Assembly: GCA_018457305.1 (NCBI GenBank)
Contig: JAGYHM010000022.1
Location: 1-13,854 of the forward strand
Origin: Fusobacterium sp.
GTDB taxonomy: Bacteria > Fusobacteriota > Fusobacteriia > Fusobacteriales > Fusobacteriaceae
DNA length: 13,854 bases
Direction: 5' to 3'
In this document: positions 1 through 6,498 of the stretch, piece by piece
Numbering within the stretch: position 1 is the stretch's first letter
Layout: each line of letters starts with the position of its first letter
Made by a program: the position numbers and the translations under genes
The notes under the pieces: model-generated
What the model was told of the DNA's origin: nothing
Databases searched by the model: none
The model's input: only the letters and a program-made list of their open reading frames with translations

Positions 1-58
1 TTAGGAATATTGTTCATATTCATTCTTATCTCTTATTAAACTATATTGTGTCTTATTG

Positions 59-82
59 AAGCTTCGTGAGAAGCTTTTTTTT
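59..82 (+). terminator. Intrinsic terminator of an upstream + strand unit
   Basis: AAGCTTC (59-65) and GAAGCTT (70-76) form a 7-bp stem around the loop GTGA and run straight into eight T residues. The T-run is on the + side only, so it ends a transcript entering from the left of the window. No coding sequence can be assigned to bases 1-58. Confidence 0.8.
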
Positions 83-162
83 AATGTAAAAGCATTTTAA
101 TTGAGAAAAAGCAGAAAAAATAAAGGCATAACTAAGGACAAAAAATTTTAGAAATAAAAAAA

Positions 163-307
163 TCTATAAATTTTAATCTTTAGTAAAAGCTTTTCAAGGA
201 ATTCAAATTTAAATTTGAATTTGAATTTGAAATTATGAAAACCTATAAAAATTAAAATTTATAGAAGTTTATTAACACTAAAATAATACCATAAATTCCT
301 TGAAAAG
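163..307. repeat. Interleaved inverted repeats and TTTGAA hexamers upstream of the initiator-like gene
   Basis: Two perfect inverted-repeat pairs are visible. A 15-base arm at 163-177 pairs with 251-265, and CTTTTCAAGGAATT at 190-203 pairs with 294-307. Their order is a-b-a'-b', so they interleave rather than nest. Between them lies the perfect 18-bp palindrome TTCAAATTTAAATTTGAA (202-219), which leads into three tandem TTTGAA hexamers (214-231). CTATAAA (243-249) can also pair locally with TTTATAG (258-264). No gene was seen in 83-344. The position just before a replication-initiator-like gene suggests an origin, an operator or a structured leader RNA. Which one is inference, and AT-rich DNA makes short palindromes common, although 14- and 15-base perfect arms are less easily explained by chance. 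Confidence 0.6.
221..249 (+). promoter_or_regulatory. Candidate sigma70-type promoter for the left operon
   Basis: TTGAAT (221-226) is followed after 17 bases by TATAAA (244-249), giving a predicted start near 256. The -35 falls inside the tandem TTTGAA hexamers, so a protein binding them would block it. Sequences like this are frequent in such AT-rich DNA, hence the modest confidence. Confidence 0.35.
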
Positions 308-344
308 TAAATAGAAAATTATAAAAAACTTAGGAGGGAAAATT

Positions 345-1661
345 ATGAACATTAATTCAAAAGTAATCGTATTAAATTTTTTAGGAGAGGAAGCTAACAT
401 AAGTGTCAATAAGAAACTCTTATTTACTTTAGGTATTGATGAGGCTTTCTTTTTGTCTTATTTAATCAATCAATACAAATACTACGATAGAGAAGGTTTA
501 TTAAGAGAAGATGGAAGCTTTTATGCAAGCAATATGGATATAACATTATATACTACTTTTAATAACTCAAGAATAATTAAATTAAAGAAAATTGGGATAG
601 AAAAAAATATTTTCCAAATATCACAAGAAAGAAATTCAAAAACAGGATTAACTGCTACATATTATAAATTAAATTTTGATAAAATTTTAGAAATAATAGG
701 AATGGATAAATCTGATTTAGAGCTAGCTTATGAGAATGTCTATGACGGTAAAATAAATGAAATAGATAAAGTAGAAAATTTAGAAGATATAGAAAAAATT
801 AAAAAGCTCACTGTAAGAGAATTGAGATTTATTTTAAAGAAAAATGAAATTAAATATTCAGGAAAAGATAAAAAAATTGATTTAATTAATAAATTTATTG
901 AGAAAAAAAATCTAGTTTTATTTAATGAGTTAAAAAATACAAACAGTGATTTTATCACGGTGGACGAAAATATCGTCCACCAGTGGACACAAAAAGCGTC
1001 CACCGCGAAAAAACAGGAGTTAAATGATGTCGGTGGACAAAAATATCGTCCACCAGTGGACGCAAAAAGTGTCACTAACCAAGAACAAATAAAACCAAGA
1101 ATAAATACATGGCATGGTCATGAGTTTAAAAAACTTGAGAAGAAAATAGAAAACCTATTACATGATTATGAAATAAATTATACTCATAGTAATTCTGAAT
1201 GTATTAATAATATATTTAATTCTTTAGACCAAAATGAAGATGCTCTATTCAAATATTTAGAAAGAACTTTAAAAGAAGTTAAAAATACCTTTGGAGTTCA
1301 AAACAAAGGTGGACTATTTACTTCAAAAATAAGAAAAGCAAATGAGGATTTAATACAAAAATTAAAAAAAGATATTGAAAAAACAGAAATTAAAAAACAA
1401 GTGATTGAAGAAAGTAAAAAAACTGAAGAAAATAATAAGAATGCAGGTTGTAAAGTATCTTTAATTTTAAATAAATTTAAAAATTTAGTTAAAGAAACTC
1501 AAGAAAAAGTAGAAAAAATAGCAGTACTAGAATTTACAATAAATTCAGAAGGTAATTTAAAAGATTTAATAGAAACTAAAAAAGTCTCTGAATCTGTTTA
1601 TTATAGAATGCTCTCACATTATTTAGAAAAAGCTATGTTAGCTTTAGAAAAAGTTGTGTGA
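345..1661 (+). CDS. Replication-initiator-like protein: winged helix plus SAP domain
   Basis: This is a probable DNA-binding replication initiator or replisome organiser of the element (438 residues). Residues about 20-118 (start LLFTLGIDEAFFLSYL) have the layout of the winged-helix domain of phage and plasmid initiators, with an S-R-I helix and a beta-wing near 95-110. Residues about 154-188 form a SAP DNA-binding motif (LTVRELRFILKKNEI, then SGKDKKIDLI). Residues 205-244 are low in complexity because the DNA there is a cluster of GTGGAC repeats. The rest is a lysine- and glutamate-rich helical C-terminus. The ATG follows a strong TAGGAGGG (331-338). It is the first gene of the left operon, and its TGA overlaps a possible GTG start of the next gene. 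A transcription regulator is the alternative; the assignment rests on domain pattern and gene position. Confidence 0.6.
   Translation: MNINSKVIVLNFLGEEANISVNKKLLFTLGIDEAFFLSYLINQYKYYDREGLLREDGSFYASNMDITLYTTFNNSRIIKLKKIGIEKNIFQISQERNSKTGLTATYYKLNFDKILEIIGMDKSDLELAYENVYDGKINEIDKVENLEDIEKIKKLTVRELRFILKKNEIKYSGKDKKIDLINKFIEKKNLVLFNELKNTNSDFITVDENIVHQWTQKASTAKKQELNDVGGQKYRPPVDAKSVTNQEQIKPRINTWHGHEFKKLEKKIENLLHDYEINYTHSNSECINNIFNSLDQNEDALFKYLERTLKEVKNTFGVQNKGGLFTSKIRKANEDLIQKLKKDIEKTEIKKQVIEESKKTEENNKNAGCKVSLILNKFKNLVKETQEKVEKIAVLEFTINSEGNLKDLIETKKVSESVYYRMLSHYLEKAMLALEKVV
958..1074. repeat. GTGGAC/GTCCAC repeat cluster inside the initiator-like gene
   Basis: Two copies of a 31-base unit (958-988 and 1031-1061) differ at one position and lie 73 bases apart. 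GTGGAC occurs at 960, 983, 1033 and 1056, and its reverse complement GTCCAC at 975, 998 and 1048, with a decayed copy near 1069. GGTGGACG/CGTCCACC (959-966 and 974-981) is a perfect 8-bp hairpin. The block is far richer in G and C than its surroundings. Because 73 is not a multiple of three, the two copies are read in different frames (TVDENIVHQW versus GGQKYRPPVD). The repetition is therefore conserved as DNA and not as protein. Iteron-like binding sites for the encoded protein, or an origin within the gene, are the likely roles (inference). Confidence 0.8.
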
Positions 1662-1666
1662 TAACT

Positions 1667-2278
1667 ATGAAACACTTATTTTACATAGGCACTAACAAAT
1701 ATTCACTGTCAACTGAAGATGACATTATGAAAATGTTTTCTTCTGAATTTAATGCAAATTCTAAAATTTTGAAGGGAACTAGGGATATTTTAAGAGACTT
1801 ACAAAATGGATATAGGCAAGTTTTTAAAGATAATGCAGATAAATATTATTGTAAAGTCAATGAAAGTAAAAAATTATCTTTAGCAACAGGTATTTTAATT
1901 AAGATTTTAGATAAAAATTATAAAAAATTTGATGATAAACAAATAATTAAATTATTTACAAATCAATTAGAAATTTTAAAAGAAATAGTCCCAGAATATT
2001 TTATAGTGAATGCAGCTTTATATTTTTATGAAAACAATTTAACTCTTAGGGTAGTTGGTATTCCTCATATAGAAAATAAAATATCTAAATCTAAGATATT
2101 TACAAGAGGAAAAATAGAGGAACTAAGATTAAAGCTATATTTTAAAGCAAAGGCAGACTATTTAACATATTTTTTCAAAAAAATAGATATTGAAAATTTT
2201 TATTTTGAAAGAAAAAGAAAAATAGAGATATTTCAACTTACTTTATTTAAAGAGTTTCAAGATAGGAGAATTCTATGA
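1667..2278 (+). CDS. Degenerate MobV/Pre-like relaxase-domain protein
   Basis: This resembles the N-terminal domain of Mob/Pre plasmid recombination proteins without their catalytic histidines (203 residues). An early helical segment (RDLQNGYRQVFKDNADKYY) matches the region that precedes the core in that family. The later stretch VNAALYFYENNLTLRVVGIP, followed by ISKSKIFTRGKIEELR, matches the framework usually read as A-V-x-H-x-D-E-x-x-P-H-x-H-x-x-x-V-P followed by K-T-K-V-F-T. At the metal-binding site it has F-Y-E-N-N-L-T-L-R, so no histidine remains. Family membership comes from remembered motifs and needs a profile search. The ATG at 1667 is chosen; a GTG at 1658 overlapping the previous TGA is equally possible. 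There is no clear Shine-Dalgarno, so translation is probably coupled to the upstream gene. If the assignment holds, it should bind but not nick DNA. Confidence 0.45.
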   Translation: MKHLFYIGTNKYSLSTEDDIMKMFSSEFNANSKILKGTRDILRDLQNGYRQVFKDNADKYYCKVNESKKLSLATGILIKILDKNYKKFDDKQIIKLFTNQLEILKEIVPEYFIVNAALYFYENNLTLRVVGIPHIENKISKSKIFTRGKIEELRLKLYFKAKADYLTYFFKKIDIENFYFERKRKIEIFQLTLFKEFQDRRIL

Positions 2279-2646
2279 AAAAAATTAAAAATTTCAATTT
2301 TTTCATCTTAATTTTCTGTTTAGGCTTAGAGTATTTTCTATATTTGAATTTTAATAATCTTATAAATCCTAATAGTTCAAGAGTGAAAATAGTACTCTAT
2401 GTTATTTTAAATTTAGCTTGTCTTAACTATATTTTTGAATACTTTTTTAATAAGTTAGACAGAAGTTTAAATAAAATTTTTACTACAAAAGAGAATAAGG
2501 AAAAAATAAATATTCAAGAAAAATTGCAAAAGAAAATAAGAGAACTTGAATGTATTAAAAATATTCAAAATAAAGAAAATACGTATATTGATAATGAATT
2601 TATAAAAATTCTAAAAAGAAAAAATAAAATCAGTATTTTTGAATAG
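2275..2646 (+). CDS. Small membrane protein with two transmembrane helices
   Basis: Function not recognised (123 residues). Two hydrophobic helices are visible at about 8-27 (FFILIFCLGLEYFLYL) and 39-58 (VKIVLYVILNLACLNYIF). A charged, lysine- and glutamate-rich, probably coiled-coil tail (about 65-123) should lie on the cytoplasmic side if positive-inside applies. The ATG overlaps the stop of the preceding gene (ATGA at 2275-2278), with AGGAG just upstream at 2263-2267, so the two are translationally coupled. The next gene starts 20 bases later. Small membrane proteins like this are common in mobile-element operons, but nothing here ties it to a specific complex. Confidence 0.75.
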   Translation: MKKIKNFNFFILIFCLGLEYFLYLNFNNLINPNSSRVKIVLYVILNLACLNYIFEYFFNKLDRSLNKIFTTKENKEKINIQEKLQKKIRELECIKNIQNKENTYIDNEFIKILKRKNKISIFE

Positions 2647-2666
2647 AAAAAGGAGTTGAAATAATT

Positions 2667-3299
2667 ATGAGAAAAAATGGATCCCATTTTCATCACGGAG
2701 AAACTTGCTCTTGTTGCCATGATAACAAAGAATTAAATTTTGCATTAATTGAGCTAAGAACAATGAAGAATGAAAAAAAATTTAATATAATCTCTGCTCA
2801 AGAAGCATTGGCTTTTACAAGTGAAGAAGAAATTTTATCTAAAAAAAATGACCTTAAAGAAATTATAGAATTAATAGATAATGAAAAATTTGAAAATTAC
2901 TATGCTGGAATATATTACATTCCTGAACTTTATAATATTAGTTCTTTTGAAGAGTTTAAAAATCATTATCATATCTATTTTGATAATTTAGAATTTGGAT
3001 TTGTAGGTTTAAATGATATTTTACTTTTTCCTGAAAAAAAGAAAAAGCAGGGAGTAATAGAAATAATACCTTGTATTGTACAAGTAGCTATTACCAAAAG
3101 TGCTAAAGAGATTAAAAAAAATTGGAATTTAGATTTACATTTATTAGTAAAAACTTCTGAAGAAATAGACATAAAACAAAGTATTGGAACTAAAATGTAC
3201 TCTTTATCTCTAATGGATAAAATAAACGATGATATTTCAGATATAACTAAAATAAAAATAGAAGAAGATAAAATAGAGAAAATTTTAAATTTTTTATAG
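2667..3299 (+). CDS. Unknown protein with a His/Cys-rich N-terminus
   Basis: Function not recognised (210 residues). The first 20 residues contain H7, H9, H10, C14, C16, C17 and H18 (HFHHGETCSCCH), an arrangement able to bind a metal ion. This cluster is striking because the rest has only one cysteine, C136 in EIIPCIVQV. The remainder alternates predicted helices and strands and lacks a signal peptide or membrane span, so it is probably cytoplasmic. AAGGAGT (2651-2657) precedes the ATG. The gene sits between two small membrane-protein genes and ends 12 bases before the next start. A zinc-dependent or redox role is possible from the cluster alone; no family is claimed. Confidence 0.75.
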   Translation: MRKNGSHFHHGETCSCCHDNKELNFALIELRTMKNEKKFNIISAQEALAFTSEEEILSKKNDLKEIIELIDNEKFENYYAGIYYIPELYNISSFEEFKNHYHIYFDNLEFGFVGLNDILLFPEKKKKQGVIEIIPCIVQVAITKSAKEIKKNWNLDLHLLVKTSEEIDIKQSIGTKMYSLSLMDKINDDISDITKIKIEEDKIEKILNFL

Positions 3300-3311
3300 G
3301 AGGAGCAAAAA

Positions 3312-3683
3312 ATGTTAAAAAAATTATTTAAAAGAGAAAAAGAACTTTTTAAAGAACTAAATGGAATATGTGAAGAAATTTCATTTAAAAATAGATTTGG
3401 GAAATACAAAAATATATTTTTATCTCTTGAAACATTAATTTTATTTACTTATGGTTTGTTTTTTTCATTTGTTCTTAGCCTAAAATTAGGAAACTATTTT
3501 TTTATAGTAATTCCTATAATGGCTTTGCTGCTTATAGGAACTTTTTATAAAAAATTGGTAGAAAAATTTGAAAGTAATAACTTCCCATTGTTTTTTAATT
3601 TTTTAGCCATTATCTTTTTAAAATTATCTATTGGATTTTTTACTTATGATTTAGTTACACTTTTTTATAGTTATAAATTTTAG
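3312..3683 (+). CDS. Multi-pass small membrane protein
   Basis: Function not recognised (123 residues). A basic amphipathic N-terminus (MLKKLFKREKELFKEL) is followed by hydrophobic segments at about 35-55 (LSLETLILFTYGLFFSFVL), 58-78 (NYFFIVIPIMALLLIGTFY) and 92-118 (FFNFLAIIFLKLSIGFF). This suggests three or four transmembrane helices. AGGAGG (3299-3304) gives a strong ribosome site that begins in the stop of the previous gene, so the two genes are tightly linked. It is the second membrane protein of this operon. No conjugation family such as PrgI or VirB3/VirB6 could be recognised. Confidence 0.75.
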   Translation: MLKKLFKREKELFKELNGICEEISFKNRFGKYKNIFLSLETLILFTYGLFFSFVLSLKLGNYFFIVIPIMALLLIGTFYKKLVEKFESNNFPLFFNFLAIIFLKLSIGFFTYDLVTLFYSYKF

Positions 3684-3699
3684 AAAGGAAAATCAAATT

Positions 3700-4464
3700 A
3701 TGAAGTTTAAAAAATATTTATTTAAAAAATTTATTCAACCTTTTTTTAAATATGAGATTCAAGAAATTGAAGAAAAGATAAAAAGTAAAGATTTTCAAGA
3801 AAAAGAAATTGAAAATAATATAGAAAATATACTAGAAAATATAGGAAAAAAGCAATATAAAGATTCCTATAATAATGATACCCTATTTTCAGTCGGAAAT
3901 AGATTTGAAAACCATAAAAAAATAGGAGAATGGATATATTATTTTAAAAATATAAAAAAAATTCAAAAGAAAATTAGACATTCATTAAAAAAAGATGAAC
4001 TAATAGAAGAGTATTATCAAAATGGAAGCTTGAAATTAAAAAGAGTTGAAGTAGAAAATGAAATAAGGATAGAAAAGTATTTTATAACAGGGGAATTACA
4101 ATCAGTTGAAATCTTAGAAGAAACAAGCTTTAGTGAGAAAAGATATGAGTATATTTTTTATAAAACAGGAGCATTAAAAGAAAAAAAAGAAATTTTAAAT
4201 GGTCTAATTACTGGAATTAATGAATTTTTTAGTGAAGATGGAATCTTATTAAGAAAAACAAGTTTTCAAAATGGTAAAAAAGAGGGTTTAGAAAAAGTAT
4301 TTTATGAAAATGGAATTTTAAAATCTTTAATTGATTATAAAAAAGGATTAAAAGAAGGAGCAGAAAAGCATTTTTATGAAAACGGGCAATTAAAAACTTA
4401 TGGAATAAATCAAAATGATATTTTACAAAATATAGGAAAATTTGATGAAAAAGGAAATAATTGA
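3700..4464 (+). CDS. MORN_2-repeat (YwqK-like) protein
   Basis: The C-terminal half (about 105-250) is built of tandem MORN_2-type repeats of roughly 21-24 residues. The core is Y-Y/F-x-N-G-x-L-K, followed by a strand and K-x-G-x-x-E-G: EEYYQNGSLKLK, FYENGILKSLIDYKKGLKEG and FYENGQLKTY. Fusobacteria carry many such proteins, often labelled antitoxin of the YwqK family, though that label is weak evidence of function. The N-terminal 95 residues are lysine-rich and helical. AGAAAGGAAAA (3682-3692) provides the ribosome site. The stop falls just before the Shine-Dalgarno of the next gene. The repeats form a beta-sheet surface that often binds membranes or partners. A partner toxin is not evident next door. 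Length 254 residues. Confidence 0.75.
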   Translation: MKFKKYLFKKFIQPFFKYEIQEIEEKIKSKDFQEKEIENNIENILENIGKKQYKDSYNNDTLFSVGNRFENHKKIGEWIYYFKNIKKIQKKIRHSLKKDELIEEYYQNGSLKLKRVEVENEIRIEKYFITGELQSVEILEETSFSEKRYEYIFYKTGALKEKKEILNGLITGINEFFSEDGILLRKTSFQNGKKEGLEKVFYENGILKSLIDYKKGLKEGAEKHFYENGQLKTYGINQNDILQNIGKFDEKGNN

Positions 4465-4484
4465 AAAAGAAGGAGAATCTAACT

Positions 4485-5132
4485 ATGGATGAAGAAATGG
4501 AAAAATTTTATGATGAAAAAAATTTAGAAGATGATATTCAAAATTTTCATACTAATGAAAAGAAATCTGAAGAAATTGAAGAAATTAAAACTGATGAAGA
4601 AACAACTAACGAAATAGAATCAAAAGAGAAAGAAGAAAAAAACTCCGATATAGATATTGAAAAAATATTGGAAAAGCTTGAGGAGATTAAAAATATCTCA
4701 GAAATTTCCTTAAAAAAACTTGAAAAAAAACAAGAAGAAACTAAAGAAATATTAAATAGTATTTATGAAAAAATAGATAATATTCCTAATTTAGAAAAAT
4801 TAAATACAGAAGTTGAAAATTTTAGAAATCTTCTAAACAATAGTAAGAATGAGTTTATAAATAATTTATCAGGAATAGGAAGTAATAATCTCAAAGTAAT
4901 AGAAGAAAATACTGAAGGGGTTTTAAAAATTCTAGGTGCTACAACAAAAAAATATATGGAACTATTTACAGAAATGTCTTCAATTTCAAAATTATACAGA
5001 GAAAATAAGGTGTCTAATAAAGAACCTGAAGAAGTTAAAGATACAAAAAAAAGGGGAGCTATACTATTAGTTCTTTTCATTTTTATTATTTTAATTGCTA
5101 TGGGAATAGGATTATATTTAAAATTTAAATAA
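4485..5132 (+). CDS. Acidic coiled-coil protein with a C-terminal membrane anchor
   Basis: Function not recognised (215 residues). The first 70 residues are strongly acidic. A long coiled coil follows (about 68-115, repeating I-x-x-I/L heptads such as IEKILEKLEEIKNI). There is one transmembrane helix near the end (about 191-211, GAILLVLFIFIILIAMGIGL), with only K-F-K after it. This is a tail-anchored layout with the bulk of the protein in the cytoplasm. The basic KKR just before the helix supports that orientation. ATG 4485 was chosen over the upstream TTG at 4461 because AAGGAG (4470-4475) sits nine bases before it. It shares the operon with the other membrane proteins and may form a scaffold with them (inference). 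Confidence 0.75.
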   Translation: MDEEMEKFYDEKNLEDDIQNFHTNEKKSEEIEEIKTDEETTNEIESKEKEEKNSDIDIEKILEKLEEIKNISEISLKKLEKKQEETKEILNSIYEKIDNIPNLEKLNTEVENFRNLLNNSKNEFINNLSGIGSNNLKVIEENTEGVLKILGATTKKYMELFTEMSSISKLYRENKVSNKEPEEVKDTKKRGAILLVLFIFIILIAMGIGLYLKFK

Positions 5133-5148
5133 AATAGGAGAAAAAATA

Positions 5149-5685
5149 ATGGAAAAATATTATTTAAAAATAGCATTTGTAGATTTTCAATTATACCTAG
5201 ATAAGACTTTAAAAGACTTTTCAATTTTAATTTATGAATTTGATTTAACAAATAAAAGTTTATATGAAAATCAAAGAATACATAGTTATATAGATAACGG
5301 AAGTAATAAACTTCTTAATTTTTTAAAAGAAATTAATTCTCTCAAAAAGCAAATAAAAAAAGAAGAAGTTGAAAAAGAAATAGTTGAAGAATGTTATTTT
5401 AAAAACTCTGATTTAAAAGAAGAAATAGAGGATATTGATTTAATAATTACTCTTGAGGTTAATAATAAAATTTTTAATGAACTTTTTAAAGATAAATTAC
5501 TCTTAGAAATATTAAAAGAATATGATATGAGTCAGGAAGAAGTTGCAGGAACAGATAAATTAGAGGTTTTTGATTCTCTTTATTATAGTCATTTATGTAA
5601 GGGTTTCTTCTTAAAAAAATTAAAAGAGTTAGACAAAAAGATATTAATTTTACTGGAGAAAGGAATAGGAAATAAAAATGAATAG
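5149..5685 (+). CDS. Unknown cytoplasmic helical protein
   Basis: Function not recognised (178 residues). It starts with an amphipathic strand (YYLKIAFVDFQLYL) and then is mostly charged helix, including KEINSLKKQIKKEEVEKEIVEE (about 61-82), a probable coiled coil. A second half rich in D/E and L ends with KILILLEKGIGNKNE. There is no signal peptide and no transmembrane span. TAGGAG (5134-5139) precedes the ATG, 16 bases after the previous stop. Its last eight bases overlap the start of the following gene, so their translation is probably coupled. No known motif was seen. Confidence 0.7.
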   Translation: MEKYYLKIAFVDFQLYLDKTLKDFSILIYEFDLTNKSLYENQRIHSYIDNGSNKLLNFLKEINSLKKQIKKEEVEKEIVEECYFKNSDLKEEIEDIDLIITLEVNNKIFNELFKDKLLLEILKEYDMSQEEVAGTDKLEVFDSLYYSHLCKGFFLKKLKELDKKILILLEKGIGNKNE

Positions 5686-6085
5686 AGAAATTGAAATTCA
5701 TAATAAAAAAATAATAGAAAAAGTAAAAACTTTTTATAAAGAAGATAGAAACAAAAAAAATGATAAAGAAAACTTAATTTTAAAGGAAGAAAATAATAAA
5801 ATTTATTTATACAGAGAATCTAATGGAGAAAAAATTAGTTTAGATAAAGATGCAATAAATTTTGATGGAGAATTTATAATTATTCCTGATAATGATTATA
5901 AGTTTATAGGAACTCTACAAAAAAATAAACTTATTGGGAAACAGGTAATTTATTTTAAAGAAGCAGTTGTAAAGAGTTTTGAAATTACAAAAGAAGGTGC
6001 AATTATAGTTCCAACAGAAGAAGTAATGAATTTAAATAATTTTAAAGTTAAAAAAAATAATGAAAAAATAGGACAGGAGAGATAA
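5678..6085 (+). CDS. Unknown last gene of the left operon, ending in GQER
   Basis: Function not recognised (135 residues). The first 35 residues are a lysine- and glutamate-rich helix. The middle (about 40-115) is strand-rich (KIYLYRESNGEKIS, FIIIPDNDYKFIGTL), suggesting a small beta domain. It ends KKNNEKIGQER-stop, which resembles the ...GQER end of the -1 frame of the ArdC-like gene and the ...ENER ends of right-operon proteins. The bases after its stop (A-rich, then AAAAAGCCAAAGCCT at 6145-6159) also recall the spacer after those genes. The N-P-K-I-P core is absent, so it is at most a distant relative of the tail family. AGGAATAGG upstream (about 5660) can serve as ribosome site. Confidence 0.7.
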   Translation: MNREIEIHNKKIIEKVKTFYKEDRNKKNDKENLILKEENNKIYLYRESNGEKISLDKDAINFDGEFIIIPDNDYKFIGTLQKNKLIGKQVIYFKEAVVKSFEITKEGAIIVPTEEVMNLNNFKVKKNNEKIGQER

Positions 6086-6217
6086 AAAATAAAAAACTTG
6101 AAAAATAAATAGAAATATTATAAACTATAATTAGTTAAAGAGGAAAAAGCCAAAGCCTCTTAATAATAAATAAAAAAACTTAATTGAATAAACCAATAAT
6201 AGAAATGGGAAACACCA

Positions 6218-6247
6218 AAACCATACGAATTTTTCGTATGGTTTTTT
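6218..6247 (+). terminator. Strong intrinsic terminator of the left operon
   Basis: CCATACGAA (6221-6229) pairs perfectly with TTCGTATGG (6233-6241) around a three-T loop. Three further A-T pairs extend the base, and six T residues follow, then ATTTTTTT. The stem of at least nine base pairs plus the T-run is a textbook terminator for the unit ending at 6085. Confidence 0.88.
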
Positions 6248-6270
6248 ATTTTTTTATATACCTAAAACAA

Positions 6271-6295
6271 AAAAAGACTATTATATAGTCTTTTT
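6271..6295. terminator. Second terminator, symmetric and possibly bidirectional
   Basis: AAAAAGACTA (6271-6280) and TAGTCTTTTT (6286-6295) form a 10-bp stem with A-run and T-run on opposite sides, so it can act in either direction. It backs up the terminator 25 bases upstream and insulates the right operon's control region. Confidence 0.75.
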
Positions 6296-6328
6296 AGAAA
6301 AAAATATAAAGTTTTTCCTTTAACAAAG

Positions 6329-6371
6329 TTGGGATTCTCAATATTTTCTGTTGCATATGAGATATTGCAAC
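6329..6371. repeat. 43-bp direct repeat, copy 1
   Basis: This copy is identical over 43 bases to 6403-6445, starting TTGGGATTCTCAATATTTTC and ending ATATTGCAAC. It contains the inverted pair GTTGCA/TGCAAC (6350-6355 and 6365-6370 region) and the alternative pair TCTCA/TGAGA (6336-6340 and 6358-6362). It lies just after the terminators, and its end supplies the -35 of a candidate promoter. Confidence 0.9.
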
Positions 6372-6392
6372 TTCAGGATAAAAAATTATAAA
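6365..6392 (+). promoter_or_regulatory. Candidate promoter of the right operon
   Basis: TTGCAA (6365-6370) is followed after 16 bases by TATAAA (6387-6392). The -35 is the last part of direct repeat 1, and the predicted start (about 6399) is immediately before direct repeat 2. A regulator binding both copies would flank and block the promoter. The core elements are only partly consensus. Confidence 0.45.
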
Positions 6393-6402
6393 TTTTTTAA
6401 GA

Positions 6403-6445
6403 TTGGGATTCTCAATATTTTCTGTTGCATATGAGATATTGCAAC
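6403..6445. repeat. 43-bp direct repeat, copy 2
   Basis: This is a perfect second copy of the repeat at 6329-6371, with a 74-base period (about seven helical turns). It lies in the presumed leader of the right operon, 53 bases before the first ATG. It could be a second operator site or, as RNA, a pair of competing hairpins. Confidence 0.9.
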
Positions 6446-6498
6446 CTTTGATTTATTCTATCAAATTCTACAAAGAAAATCAAGTAAAAGGAGATAAA

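Larger units (their letters stand above)
6086..6498. other. Inter-operon control region without a gene
   Basis: I see no gene in these 413 bases. From left to right it holds an A-rich stretch like the other post-gene spacers, a small hairpin AAGAGG/CCTCTT (6138-6143 and 6156-6161), two intrinsic terminators, two 43-bp direct repeats and a candidate promoter. The reading frame open from a TTG at 6403 is not taken as coding before 6499, because the second repeat occupies it and AAAGGAG precedes the ATG at 6499. Confidence 0.75.

Noticed and set aside
740..1075. Open frame on the - strand across the initiator-like gene
   Set aside because: It is a shadow of the + strand gene and the GTGGAC array, with no ribosome site and a phenylalanine/serine-rich composition typical of reversed AT-rich coding DNA. 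The other - strand frames (2975-3409, 4763-5251, 5486-5701, 7048-7230, 8615-9067, 9519-9821, 12495-12689) fail for the same reason.
3700..4464. MORN_2 protein as antitoxin of a toxin-antitoxin pair
   Set aside because: No toxin-like partner is adjacent; the YwqK antitoxin label is a database convention and not evidence here.
6329..6445. CRISPR array
   Set aside because: There are only two copies with one 31-base gap, no cas genes, and the repeats sit around a promoter.
6403..6498. N-terminal extension of the MuF-like gene from a TTG
   Set aside because: It translates the 43-bp DNA repeat, and a good AAAGGAG precedes the ATG at 6499.
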